From: Epiperipatus broadwayi
Lineage: Eukaryota > Onychophora > Udeonychophora > Euonychophora > Peripatidae
Direction: 5' to 3'
Assembly (NCBI GenBank): GCA_028023455.1
Contig: JAQFVV010006473.1
Location: 62,001 to 126,000, forward strand
Length of the DNA stretch: 64,000 nt
Made by a program: the position numbers and the translations under genes. A model generated the notes under the pieces. It had not been told where the DNA came from, searched no databases, and saw only the letters and a program-made list of their open reading frames with translations. Of this stretch, positions 1-11,751 are shown in pieces (positions within the stretch are counted from its first letter, which is position 1; the number at the start of each line of letters is the position of its first letter).

Positions 1-890
1 TCTACTAGCTGTCTTTGTTGCAGTTTTTAAAGGTGTATCAGTTATTTTCTTATTAATTTCATTCAAATATGAATCATGTCCAAAATCTACTAATACTTGA
101 AACCAATTTTCAAGTTATAATTTAAATTCATTAGAATGTTTCTGAATATTAGGAATATCAACTTTAAATATTGTTTTTCTTAATAGTTTTTGTCTCTCTT
201 GTTTTGCATTATCACATATCTTACATCTTACTAATTGATGATCACTTCCTATGTTGAATTTATTAAAACATTACAATCTTGAATTTATTTTCTGTTAGTC
301 AAAATATAATCCAATTGTGATGTACTTCCATTTAGATGCTCCCATGTTCCTTTTACCATTTTTCTTAAAAAATTAACTCATAATAAAAAGGGTTTTTTCC
401 CAAAAACTCCACAAGTCTATGTCTCTCTCATTTCTATTACCTTAATCAAATTTTCCTACAGCATTTTCATCTTTCATTAGTCTCCCATAGCAATTTACAA
501 TGTTATTTAGCCTTATAAAAAGCCTTTTAACATCCATATAAAAGTCTTCTACTACATCATCACTATGAGAACTTCTTGGAGCATAAACCTGAATTATTTG
601 CATTTGGTATCTGCTATTAAGTTAAATAACTAATCTTTCCATTGTATCCAATACACCACCAATCTCCACAATGTTTTTCCTTTTCTTTTTATTTATAATA
701 AATCCTACTCCACTTGTACTTCCAATATTTGTGCCTTTGTAGTAAAGTACATGTCCACTTTTTAAATTGATAGTCTCTTCATCTTTTCTTCTAATTTCAC
801 AAAATCCAAAATACCCCATTTAATATAAGACAGTTCATCTTCCAATTCTTGCAATATTCCTTTACTTGAATGTGATCTGCAGTTCTAAGT
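1..890 (-). pseudogene. LINE endonuclease (APE-type) fragment, RTE-like
   Basis: Decayed 5' part of a non-LTR retrotransposon polyprotein, read on the minus strand and running off the left edge. The APE-type endonuclease of such elements nicks target DNA to prime reverse transcription. Minus-strand reading gives, in order, a start-like block around 895-790 (LEDELSYIKWG, then FCEIRRKDEE), a middle block GVGFIINKKKRKNIVEIGG, and QVYAPRSSHSDDVVEDFY around 600-540. These match the usual order WNVRTL / LSEIRRKGE / GVGFI / VYAPTS..EEVEEFY in endonucleases of RTE-type LINEs, often misnamed craniofacial development protein 2. The longest intact piece is 65 codons (622-819). Stops and frameshifts separate the blocks, so it is a pseudogene. 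Clade assignment is inference; the endonuclease call is firm. Confidence 0.8.
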
Positions 891-1023
891 ATGTAAAAAA
901 GTTGTCATGAAATGGAAGCCTGGGTCTGTAATCAGGAAATCCTTAGCACCCTCCACCTTTGGCCACCAACTGCTGTTTTGGCTGGTGACTTTACAGTCTC
1001 CTGGGAATAAGGACCATGATTTC

Positions 1024-1165
1024 TTCTCAGTTTCCTGATATGGTAGAATGAATGTGTGTGTAAATGAACATTTTTTTCTATAGATATATACAATTTCTCA
1101 GTTTCCTGATATGGTAGAATAAATGTGTGTGTAAATGAACATTTTTTTCTATAGATATATACAAT
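1024..1165. repeat. Tandem duplication, 71-bp unit, two copies
   Basis: Two adjacent near-identical units start at 1024 and 1095 with TTCTCAGTTTCCTGATATGG and end with ATAGATATATACAATT. Only one clear substitution is visible. It lies just 5' of the LINE fragment on that element's own strand, so it could be a duplicated 5' UTR unit or a simple local duplication. Confidence 0.85.
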
Positions 1166-2244
1166 TATGACAGATAAAAATAGAGACCATGGTGGTTCTT
1201 GATCTTAATCTCAGAGGTAAAAAGCCAATAAACTTACCACACTGGCTAATGAGTGTTGGTGAGAAGTCCATCCATGTTCATATATTATATTAATAATCCC
1301 ATAGTAATAAAAGCTGCAATGACAAGAATGTATGGAGTGGACTTTAGAAATTTGCCCTCTTCAGTTCCTTTAAGACCTCCAAGAGGAATTAAAGGGTCTT
1401 CTCTCAGTTAATACCAAACTCCTTTCTGCAACTGCAACCTATTGTAATAGGAAATATATCAAATTGGAGAATTTTAAACTGTAAATTATCTTACACTTAT
1501 TTTATGGAATATAAGTATGCAATAACATGTTGTATTGTCAGCCTACTGAAATAAAAACTGTGACAATTATGGAGATAAAAATAATAACTGTCGTATATTT
1601 TGTTTGTATGACATGAGCATCGGATTATAGTTTTCCTGATGATATTCAGTTTTCTACAAATTCTCAGTGTTGTTATAATAAAACCATTAGAAGTTTAAAT
1701 ATTAAAAAATTTATCACAAAACATTAACTTGGCAATCTTTAATTCTTCATATCTTGTTCCAAGAATTATTAAGAATATTGCTACTTAACTAAATAATTAT
1801 TTTATACCTTTTAATTAATTACAACTATCAACTTTTCTGATATAATTAAAACAAAACTGGTAGATAACTTTTATCAAAAAAATGTAAAACCCTTATTTAT
1901 TTCTTAAAATCCAATGAAAGTTTACAGAAACAATATTTTATACAAAAGCTAAGAATAGTGATGAATATTTGGATGTTTCAAAAAATAAACATTTGAAAAA
2001 TAATATATGAATAATCAATGCTTCATTAAAGTATTTTGTTGTTGATAATTTAAATAATATAAAAACTTTATAATTCAAAAATATTGTACCAGTAGTCATG
2101 GAATAAGCCATAATAAGTTGAATAATATTTAAAGACAATTATCAAAAATGAAAAAGGGTTTAATCCATTATGCTGTTTTTACATATATTTAAATAAATTA
2201 TATAATATAATATAAATATATTAAATTTATTAAGCACAAGCAGA
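1166..2244. other. No feature recognised
   Basis: A+T-rich sequence with no credible coding frame. The only frame over 60 codons (minus strand, 1938-2138) is hydrophobic, low in complexity and unlike any family I know. Confidence 0.6.
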
Positions 2245-2250
2245 TGATAT

Positions 2251-2500
2251 AATAATAATGTGAAAGGCTGAAACCTTTGACCGATGCGTCTTAAAAATGC
2301 TTATGTGACAGCCAATCAGATGTAATAATAACTGAACATGGAACTCTCAATTCAAGAACACAAGCCAGTAATACAAGAAATTTCTGACTTGTGTTTTTGA
2401 ATTGAGAGTTGTACGTGCAGTCATTATTACATCTGATTGGCTGTCACATAAGCATTTTTAAGGCACATCGGTCAAAGATTTCAGCCTTTCACGTTATTAT
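2251..2500. mobile_element. Fold-back MITE-like element with ~113-bp inverted arms
   Basis: The left arm (about 2254-2366) and right arm (about 2386-2500) are near-perfect reverse complements around a short centre near 2376. Shared arm blocks include GTGAAAGGCTGAAA, GACCGATG, AAAATGCTTATGTGACAGCC and CTCTCAATTCAA. The flanks are (TAATA)-rich, so a target duplication is unclear. It has no coding capacity. A non-autonomous DNA transposon is likeliest; an inverted dimer of a retroelement is the alternative. It shares the core GACAGCCAATCAGA with the fold-back at 51.0 kb. Confidence 0.88.
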
Positions 2501-2576
2501 GATATAATATAATATAAATTATTTTTATATAACAGCAATAATATATATAATAATAATCATACACATAAAACTCTTT

Positions 2577-2720
2577 TTGGCAAAGATTAATTTTTGCCCT
2601 TTTGAATGTACTTTAATTAATATTAGTTGAAGTGCATTAAAAAGGACAAAAATTAATATTTGCCGAAATGAGCTTTGAAGCCATTGAAAAGGACAAAAAT
2701 TAATATTTGCTGAAAAAAGC
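2577..2720. repeat. Small fold-back plus duplicated right arm
   Basis: GGCAAAGATTAATTTTTGCC at 2579 and its complement ending near 2663 (AAAAATTAATATTTGCCG) form an ~85-bp hairpin. The right-arm block AAGGACAAAAATTAATATTT occurs again at about 2690-2709. A small MITE with a duplicated arm is a reasonable reading. Confidence 0.65.
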
Positions 2721-5700
2721 TTCTAATATATATATATATATATATATAAAGATGTTTTATATAATAATATTTAAAGAGTAGGCTACAAGCAAACATTATA
2801 TAAATTATTTTGGTATTCAAAGCCCAACATTATTTCTAATAGACTTTTACACAAAGCCATGTTTTATTTCTCAATTATCATTATTTTAAAATTTATTTCT
2901 CTATCTTTTAAGGTAGATGTAATAATTCAAATTTCATGCTAAAAAGCAATGCATTCTATTAAATAAATAGTATTGCATTATTTTAACCATTAGTTAGATA
3001 AATTTACTCTTTGTTTATTACACAGAAATTAAAATAAGATTTTGAATACATATCTTATTACAATTTCTCTTCAGTGTATAATTTTCTTAATAGATAACCT
3101 CTTTTTATTTAATTTTTTCAATACTTCAACAATATTAATTTTATTTTTCATACTAAATAACTTTATTCAAATGTAAATGTTAAACTCTTCAATACTAACT
3201 GTGCCCTATGTATATATAAAACATTTATTAAGACAAAACTATCTCTTAAACTTAACTTTATAACATTATATTATCTTAGAAGTTATGTGAAATTTTTACT
3301 ATGGTATTTGTTTCACTACTTTAATTACCATGTAATCAGGTATTTGCATGAAATAATTTACTCCTTTATATGCAGTTACTGAAACTAATGGCTTAAAACA
3401 TCTACCTATTATTATTAAATGAATACACCTTTATTTTAAACTTTATTAACTCTATTTCACATGTTGTTTTTCTTTAAGAGAAATTATTGCCCTGTCAACA
3501 GTAAAACACATGTAATGAATTTTTCTGTCTTAATGTTGAGCTATACTCACAAAAACAACACTGATATAGAAATTGACTTAAACATGTCTTAAATAAAGCA
3601 ATAGGTACACAACATTACTGTTGAACTCTCAGTTGAATATTACTTTAGTAAGAACACTATTTAATGTCAATAATTTCTAATAATTTATATAAAAATCATT
3701 TTTTTTAATATCTAATTTTTCTTTCACAATCACTAACAAGAAATCTCATTTTATTAAATATTATGAATCAAAAAAAATAAAACAAATATTAACTTTTCTC
3801 CTCTTTCTAAATAATTCTTATTACTCTAATATTATTTTAATATTTTCTTTCCCTTTTCAAATCAAGTTTTCTAGGATTGTATCATGAATAATTTATTACA
3901 AATATATTTATTCAATGCTATGTACAAACTGCATATGAGATTAAAATAATTCTATAATTTGCTGAATTAAATCTTTTGTTTAAACAGAAAATTCATGGAT
4001 TCTCCATAATTTGTTAAAATAGAGAAATAATTTTCTTGCTATAATGCATATTTGACTTTGTTTATAATATTTATTTGACTGTAATAACAAGCAATAATAT
4101 ATTATGACTTATGCTTTTAAATTTTAAAAACATTCAAAAATTAAATGGAAACTGTATTATTTAGTAATAAATATATATCATTAGCAACTATTTGTAAGTG
4201 AATAATGGTTGTCTTAATTCCAAAAATAAGTGTTTCAACAATCAACAAACAGTTAAATGATTATGTGAACTATGTTGCAAAACACCAATATGACTGCAGT
4301 AGATATGTTCATTAAATATCTTGTAATGTAACTTCTTTACCCTTCTCTGATGCAAATGTTTAATTATAATTTTTTATTTTATTATATTCTCAGAATATTA
4401 TCAATGAAAACAACTAACTATTAGAATATTTATTTAAAGTGACTTCAAAATAATTTTTGTAGTGTAAATGGGGTTTTCAAACTATAAAAATCATCTTAAC
4501 TTTTATTAAAAAGTCCTATGGTTTATCTATTGTAAACAGCCAGCAATGAAGATGACTTTTACAAGAATTAATGTAATATAATCACAACTAGAAATCTAAA
4601 GAACATAAGAATATTGTATGATTTTGCTAGACTATCTTTAAAACATTATGAGCATTCTTTAATTAAAAAATGTCAGTATCTTTATTTTATAATGTGATAG
4701 AATCCTTGATTCACTTCATAAAACAAATTTTTCAGAATAAAAACATCACAACACATCTAATTTAGTTGAAGTATTTATATAATTATGAAAAAAAAAAAGA
4801 TGTATCTTCTTTAATTTCTAAGGTTACAAAAAAAAAAAAAAATTTTGTGATCTTATCTTAATATTCAAGTTCCCTTTTTTTTAATACTAAAATGCTATAA
4901 CTTAGTTAAAACGTAATACAAACTGATAATTATCTAAGATTAAAGCACTGAAAATGCTTCCCCATCATTGGCAGATAAAGCATGTGAATTTTTAAAAATT
5001 CTTTATAAAATGCATTCAAAACACTAAATAAATTATACTGATTATCTTTTGTATTGGAAAAGTTAAAACAATAATCACCATTTAATAAATTTAGAATTTG
5101 AAATTTTTCTTTTTAAATTTAAACAGGTTTAAATTAAAAATTCCATAATTAAACTTATATCTTAATATCTAGCTTATAAAGCAATTTATAAATTATTCCA
5201 AACTTTTTATTGTAAAAATGAAAAAAAAAGAGAACTAATATACATCTTATTTACGTCAAATTTTTATTTCAAATGTTTCAAACTTTATACCTCTAGTATT
5301 AATACTTTTTTTCATAATATAAACAGGCTTTATGAATAATCAGAACTTTCAAAATTTTTCATAAATCTTTTTAATTAATTTAATTAAATATATTGATCGA
5401 CTCATAAAAGTAATATACATACATATGTTTGCCTACGATATATTTACTAGGGAAAAATCCACAACATATAATCATATTTTAAAATTTTTTCACGAATTTA
5501 TCATCTTTTCATTTTTAAGATTACAAAGAACTATTTTAGATTCTACAAGATGAATATCTCTGTTCAGATGCAAACAAGCTAATAGGATATAGTCATTAAA
5601 TATATGATACAAATTTCATTAATAGTTGGTAGATTTATGCAATTTTTTTTTGTAGTTAAGATCCTAGAATACATAAAAGGAACATATATTTCTAAACATA

Positions 5701-6030
5701 AAGGGAAAATAAAATTTTAGGAGTCAAAGACCTATGTTTTTATCATAAATTGAAAAAAAAAGTTTATCTATAAGTGTGTATATTATTCAGTCCATTTGTT
5801 TTATAGATGGATAAATTTTCTTTATTCATTTTTTTGTAATTTTATAAAAGATAGACTCAACCAAGCTGAAAATAAGTATACAAAATTTGTTTAGGGTTTT
5901 AAATGGTAATTGTAAAACTTTTACTATTTTGTAAAAGTTGATACTATAAAATTTTGATGGTTAAATCTTTATTATTTTTTTAAAAATTTCTAGCAATGTT
6001 TTCCTGAAAGTTTGTGATCATGGTGTTTTA
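2720..6030. other. Long A+T-rich stretch, nothing recognised
   Basis: An (AT)n tract at 2728-2747 and poly-A/T runs (for example 4788-4798 and 4829-4842) are the only structure I can name. No frame reaches 60 codons and I see no transposon protein motifs on either strand. Confidence 0.6.
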
Positions 6031-6032
6031 GG

Positions 6033-6324
6033 TGTATTTTTACATTGGACTAGTTTTATCATTTGTTGTGAGTATTGAATGTCTTTAGAAACATTTAATT
6101 TTATTTTAAATATTCCAAATACATCAACTGTTAGTAATAGCCAGGTGGTTAGTATATGCACAACATTTTGAGAAGTATTATTCTCCCCTCTTCTCCAGGT
6201 GTTGTTGGCCCAACCAATGACAATACTAGCATGGGCATGGGATTTGAACTTAGACCTATATATTTTTTAGTATTGAATTTTAAGATAATGCTCTAACCAA
6301 CTAAGCCACCTGCCAAAGGCAACA
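6033..6324 (-). mobile_element. tRNA-derived SINE (family S1), full head
   Basis: On the minus strand a tRNA-like head begins near 6324 with an A-box-like GTGGCTTAGTTGGTTAGAGC and a B-box-like GTTCAAATCCC, followed by a ~200-bp body that runs down to 6033. The same body recurs in the opposite orientation at 8572-8822, inverted at 32.8-33.0 kb, and degenerate at 58.2 kb, so it is a dispersed family. The A/B boxes indicate RNA polymerase III ancestry. The two nearest copies frame the PLE fragment at 6.34-8.56 kb. Confidence 0.8.
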
Positions 6325-6339
6325 ATCAGTAAAATTTTA

Positions 6340-8560
6340 TATACTTATCTATGAGGTTTATCCTGATTTCTTCACTTTTTCCCTTAAGAGCAAAGTTGAT
6401 TAGTGGATCCATATATTATGTATAGTCACATTAGGTTGGCTTATGGGATTGTTTCCTATTGACATGTGAGCAGCTTTTTAAAATTTTCTTCTTTATATTT
6501 TTTCTTCTCAATCCAATAATTTTGTATTTTTCCAATTGAACATATGTTCATTAGCACATACATGGTCTGCTACCCTAGAAACATCTGTTTTCTCTTTTCT
6601 AATCATCAGTTTGTGTTCTTGCAAGTGCTTTTCAAGGGATGACTGGTCTCACCAATATATGTTCTTCCACATTCACATGGTATTTCATTAATGCAGTTTT
6701 TTCTTTTCAGCATTTCAAGTTTAGGCTTTGTAGATGTTAGAATTCTTCATAGTGTGTTATGGCTCTGAGAAGATGATGTGATGTTATACTGATTGCAGAT
6801 TTTTAAAATTTTGTCTACTATTTTTGGAATGTATGGGTACACTACAATACCAATAATTGTTTTTTCTTTTGATGGTTATTTTTGTTGTCTATTTAAAGTT
6901 TTAAAACAGGCAAAATTCTCCATACAGTAGTGTCACTCAGTGCAATCCAGAGTAATCAATGGATGCCAGAAGGCTTGTGTATAAAATCCCCATCTAGTGC
7001 CTATTCATTCAATTTCCTCAGACTAGATTTAATAACAATTATGAGAAAGCATAAAAAATGGTGGTCATATGATATTTAAGATTTTCTTAACAACAGCTGA
7101 TGGATAACCATTTTTCATAAGAATTTGTTCTATATAGATCTTTTCTTTTTCCAAATTGCTGGTTTCTAAACAAGCTTCTTTTGCTCTGTTTCATAGTTAT
7201 AGTATAACTCCATATTTTGTGTTTCTGGTGTGATTGGATGTATAGGCTAGGTATTTTCCTGTATGTGTGTGTTTTTGGTAAATTGTAGTTTTGATTTTTC
7301 CATGAAGGAGTCTTGTCACAAGAACATCTAAGAATGTCAATTTTTATTCTTGTTCTGATTCTATTGTGAATTTAATTGAAGAGAATATGTTGTTGATGTG
7401 TTTCCAGAAAGTTTGTAGCAGAACTTCACCATGTGGTGATACAACAAACATATAGTGGAGCCAAACTTTAGGTGGTTATAAGGTTGTGGTGTCAAGTTTT
7501 TCCATGTAAATATTGATAATCAGGGGTGACAACAATAAGCCATAGCTATTTCTTGATTTTGTTGGAAGAATTGTGTGTTATATTGAAGGTAGCTTGATTT
7601 TATGCAGAATGTTAATAGTTCCATTATATTACCAATAAGAAGAGCTGTTCAGGTTTATAAACTATTATTACCACTTAATCTTTTCCTTACAATATACAAT
7701 GCTTCTTCACATGGTACAATCAGGAATAAACTTTCCATGTCAGTTTTTTGAATTTTTATGTTCTTGGGTAATTTTACAAAGTTTTAGAATCCCTGACAAA
7801 GAACTAGGTCTTGCATGCCAAAGAACTTAAAACATTGGGAAGAAATCTTGACAAATTTTGGCAAGGTGAATTTCTGGAATTAACAATAGGTCTTAATGGA
7901 ACATGATCCTTATGGATTTTAGGAAGATGATAAAAATGAAGAATTTTGCTAAAATATGATGTTATTTTACTTTTTTCCCAATCAGTGAAGTACCTGCAAT
8001 GCTTTCTGAGTAATGCTTCTAATTTTGTTTACTTTATATCAGATTTTTTGCCACTTTTTTATATTGGCCTGCTGTGGTATATTTTGTTGTCATAATCAGT
8101 TGTATCCATTACAACTGTTGCATTGCCTTTGTCAGCAGGGAAAATAATTATATATTTATCTACTTTGAGAGATTTAATAGCTTTCCTCTCACCATAGAAT
8201 ATATTTGACTTCAATTTTTGTTGCTTGTCAAGTATTCTTTTTATTCTCCATTATAATTCTGTTGCTTCTTCTAAAAGCAATTTTTGAGTAACTTTCTCAA
8301 TGGCTGCCATTATATCTAATAAGAGATATTAGATGGTGTTTTGGCAAAGTTTAATCCTCTTTCAAGAACAGAAATTTCAGTATCTGTTAGAAGTTTAGAA
8401 CTGAGATTTTTTTAACAGATGAAGTTGGTACACCACTTGATACATTATGATTTGTGATATGCCCATGTAGGTTAGCAAGTTTCTTCTTTTGGCATTCTTT
8501 TATTTTTCCATGTAATGTAGAATATGATTTTCTTACTGCTTAAGAAACTCTCATGAAGTC
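6340..8560 (-). pseudogene. Penelope-like element: reverse transcriptase plus GIY-YIG endonuclease, decayed
   Basis: Remnant PLE polyprotein on the minus strand. Conserved blocks appear in the expected order in broken frames: ADKGNATVVMDTTDYDNKI (about 8180-8070, N-terminal RT block), LPKIHKDHVPLRPIVNS (about 7930-7880), a degraded AMGSPLS-like block (about 7550-7500), MFVVSPHGE (about 7455-7410, at the YVDD catalytic position, where the aspartates are gone), LTFLDVLV (about 7345-7310), and the GIY-YIG start IPCECGRTYIGETS (about 6700-6640). PLEs copy by target-primed reverse transcription using these two domains. Many stops and frameshifts, the missing catalytic aspartates and a fold-back fragment inserted at 6.90-7.07 kb show that it is dead. 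Family assignment is strong; subfamily is not determined. Confidence 0.87.
6900..7070. repeat. Single arm of fold-back family F1 inside the PLE
   Basis: Sequence beginning AAAACAGGCAAAATTCTCC and containing AGAGTAATCAATGGATGCCA and ATGAGAAAGCATAAAAAATG matches one arm plus flank of the fold-backs at 28.6 and 57.8 kb and the single arm at 30.2 kb. It interrupts the PLE coding sequence between the RT and GIY-YIG domains, so it inserted after the PLE. Confidence 0.75.
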
Positions 8561-8571
8561 TTTATCAGCAA

Positions 8572-8822
8572 GTTAAAATTCAATACTCAAATATCTAAGG
8601 GGCCATGGTTAAATCCCATGCTAGTACTGTCACTTGTCAGGTTAGCAACATCTAAAGAAGAGGGGAGAATAATACATCTCAAAATGGTGTGCATATACTA
8701 ACCTGTTTGATGTGCTACTATTAACAGTTGAATGCATTGGAATATTTAAAATAAAGTTAAATTTTTCTGAAGACATTCAATACTCACATTAGATGATGGA
8801 AATAGTCCAATATAAAAATACA
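8572..8822 (+). mobile_element. tRNA-derived SINE (family S1), head-truncated copy
   Basis: Reverse complement of the 6033-6290 copy; the shared blocks include TTAAAATTCAATACT, GAAGAGGGGAGAATAATAC, GTGCATATACTAACC and GACATTCAATACTCACA. It starts inside the tRNA-like region and lacks the A box. With the left copy it frames the PLE so that the SINE heads point inward and the tails outward. Confidence 0.75.
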
Positions 8823-10600
8823 ATGTATAGTAATGTTTTATAGGTTTTACTGATTAGTATAGATAATTGAGATCAGCTTAAATTTTTTTTTTAGTAAAGT
8901 AGTAAGATGATGTAGATGTAGGTTAATGATCTATGTTTATATAATAAAAAATTGTTAGCTTAAAATGTAAATAAGCATTATATTAATTTATTTTAAACAG
9001 ATCAGTTAAATACTTTAAGAATGTTTGAATCCATTGGGGGGATTAACTTATCCTATTAAGTGTATTTTATTTTGACAATATCTCAATATTTTTACTGTAG
9101 CAAAAGAAAAGTTTCATATTGCTAAAATGTTTTTGACTTACGACAAATATGTATTTTACTTACATGCACATAAGTATAAAAAGATGTGTACGCAACATTA
9201 AATTAACTAAGGAAATATTTAGAATAGAATTTAAGGATTACGAAATAATTTATAACCAGTTAATAGTACATCTTGTTGTTCTTAAAGTTTAGTTTTATTT
9301 TCATTTAAATTTTTATTTTAAAAACAATAGTATTTTATATATTATGAAAACAAAGAGGATGTATTATAAAGGCTTTATGAAGAAAAAAGTTTTGTGTATG
9401 TGTGAGATAATGTTGTGAATTAGCATTTAAAAGTTATATATTTTGTATTTGAACGATCTAAATAATGATAATGAAAAAATACTTATTATTCAACATAAAT
9501 AAAATTGTTACACAACATTTGAAACTTTTGTAGAATAAAATTGAAAACAATAAAAAGTGTTTTTCAAAATTTAATTTTAAAATTTGTTCTAAAGTTTCTA
9601 TAGTTAATGTTATAATCCTGATATATATATTTGAAAAAGGCACTAAATTATGTTCTAAAGAGGTTTTTTTTATATGCACGATTAATATATATTTATATTG
9701 ACTGTTGTATATAATTTTTATTGTTTGTTATAATTGATATAATAATATAATTAAAAGGTTATAAATTAGGGCAACTTTTATAAGATATGGTAATTTTTTT
9801 TGACGTTTGTTGTTTTTTATTCAACATTTGTGCTAGAGAAGTAAATCAAATGATTCTTAAGCAAATAAGACTTTCAAAATAGCAACCACAATTTTCTCAG
9901 CCATTTCTTTCATCATCATGAAACATCTGGAAAAGACCATTACTTAAAAATCATCATGCCTCATTAAACTAAACAACAATTTATCAAGGAAAATCTAGCT
10001 GGACTTCATCTTGATTAATTAGTAATATCTGTAAGTTAAATTGAAAATTTAACCTTCAATTTATTTAAACTGTCAATTCTTAAATTTAATTATAGAAATC
10101 TAAATATTGATGGCATTGTTTATATTAAATTTTTTGTTATACAAGAATTGTTTTACTTATTATTTTCTTGTTAAGTAGTTTGAGATATGACTAATTTTCA
10201 CATGAATTGGCTTTCTACATTATTTATATTTTGGTGTATCCCATGAACAGGAACCTAGAAGAAAATTACTGTTGTCATGAATCAATTGCCTAAAAGAAAA
10301 GAAAAAGACTATTTATTTTATATTATCAAAAATATATACATTAAATGTCGCGTAATTGTTAAATTTCTTTTAGCTCTCAGAAGCTTGAAGTGAAGTTATT
10401 ATCCAGATCAAAATAGATTGTTTTTATAAACTATTTCATTTATATAGTATGAATTTTGCTGCATACATAATATATCATAGTTAAGATATATTAAAATTTA
10501 TTGATTGATTTAATGAGTATTAATTTACCATGATAACTAGAATATTCACTTAAATCTAAGTTAATGAACTATTTGTGCACTATTTGAGTGAAAATACATG
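8823..10600. other. No feature recognised
   Basis: A+T-rich sequence. A 73-codon minus-strand frame at 9458-9679 is low in complexity and is rejected. The block 9885-9990 has a slightly more complex composition (ATTTCTTTCATCATCATGAA) but no identifiable family. Confidence 0.55.
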
Positions 10601-10604
10601 TCAA

Positions 10605-10706
10605 GCATTGGTGATCAAGAGGTCAATGATAGCTGCTTTACAAGCAGTTGTCCTGGGTTAGCAGCTTCACTTCCTGGCTGATGCTATGACACATGAGAAA
10701 AAAAAA
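10605..10706 (+). mobile_element. tRNA-like SINE (family S2) with A tail
   Basis: A tRNA-like unit of ~80 bp (GCATTGGTG... to ...GGCTGATGC) is followed by TATGACACATGAG and an A-run. The acceptor ends GCATTGG and CTGATGC pair, and the anticodon stem is recognisable. The T-arm consensus has decayed. Further copies at 26910 and 47095 share the tail and orientation. The A tail fits LINE-mediated retroposition. Confidence 0.85.
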
Positions 10707-10743
10707 GTTTGATTGTTTTTATTTTTGAATATATTTTGGACAT

Positions 10744-10763
10744 TATTATTATTATTATTATTT
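10744..10763. repeat. (ATT)n microsatellite
   Basis: Short perfect ATT tract directly downstream of the SINE. Confidence 0.8.
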
Positions 10764-11685
10764 TTGCTAATTTTTAATTCTATTTATATTTATTTTACAA
10801 CAGGAGTTTACTATGTATTATGTATTTATTAAGTGAAAGTTAAAGTTAAATATCTGGATTTTATATTTGCTTGAATATATGGCTTTTTTTAAAGCAGATT
10901 CTAAATAAAAGGAAGTCCTACTGTAAATAAGATATAAGGTCTCTTTATATATATCTTGTTAGTTGAAGTTGTATCTTGGTTGTTAATTAAAAAATTGTAT
11001 TCATAATTTTAAGCCACAAAAAGAGATTGATCTGAGTGAGACAAACCATTGTGCAAACACTTCAAGAATCATACAGTCATAATGTGATATAGTTTAATCT
11101 TGGATTTTAAAGACTAATGATTAGTTATGCTCTCCCTGAACCTCTCAAACATATGCATTATTCTTAAGTATGACTGAGGTAATACTAAGTGATATGTTTG
11201 GGCAAACTACAGCAACTTCAAATATTTATGTAAAACAATCAGGTTTTGTTATACATTTTTTGCAACGCATCCACATATTTTAAATATAATACTTCTATTG
11301 AATATTTGTTTTTACACTTTGGACAATTTCCAAGGGATTAATATCAATTTATGAAGATGTAATTCCTTACATTAAACATTGATAATTAAATACCATGAAC
11401 TGATCTATTCCATTTTGAAGTATTACATACATTGCATAATAAGGTACAACAGAACACATATCTTTATTATTTGTATTTAAATAATAATATATAACTATTT
11501 TTTGTTTTAATTTTGTAATAAATATAATTATTATATTTTATTAAATTTTATTTTGTACTTTTTTAAAATTATAAATATAGTTGATTAATGTTTGGACAAT
11601 AAGACATTTACTTGCTTTTGTTTCACACATCACAACCCTCAAATATTGTTAAGTTGGTACCTTATCTTATTAGTTATTTACCATT

Positions 11686-11689
<4 letters not shown>

Positions 11690-11746
<57 letters not shown>
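11690..11746. repeat. (AT)n microsatellite at the left edge of block D
   Basis: A nearly pure AT tract of more than 50 bases preceded by CATTACA. The frame crossing it, giving a poly-YI peptide, is an artefact of the repeat. Confidence 0.95.
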
Positions 11747-11748
<2 letters not shown>

Positions 11749-11751
<3 letters not shown>

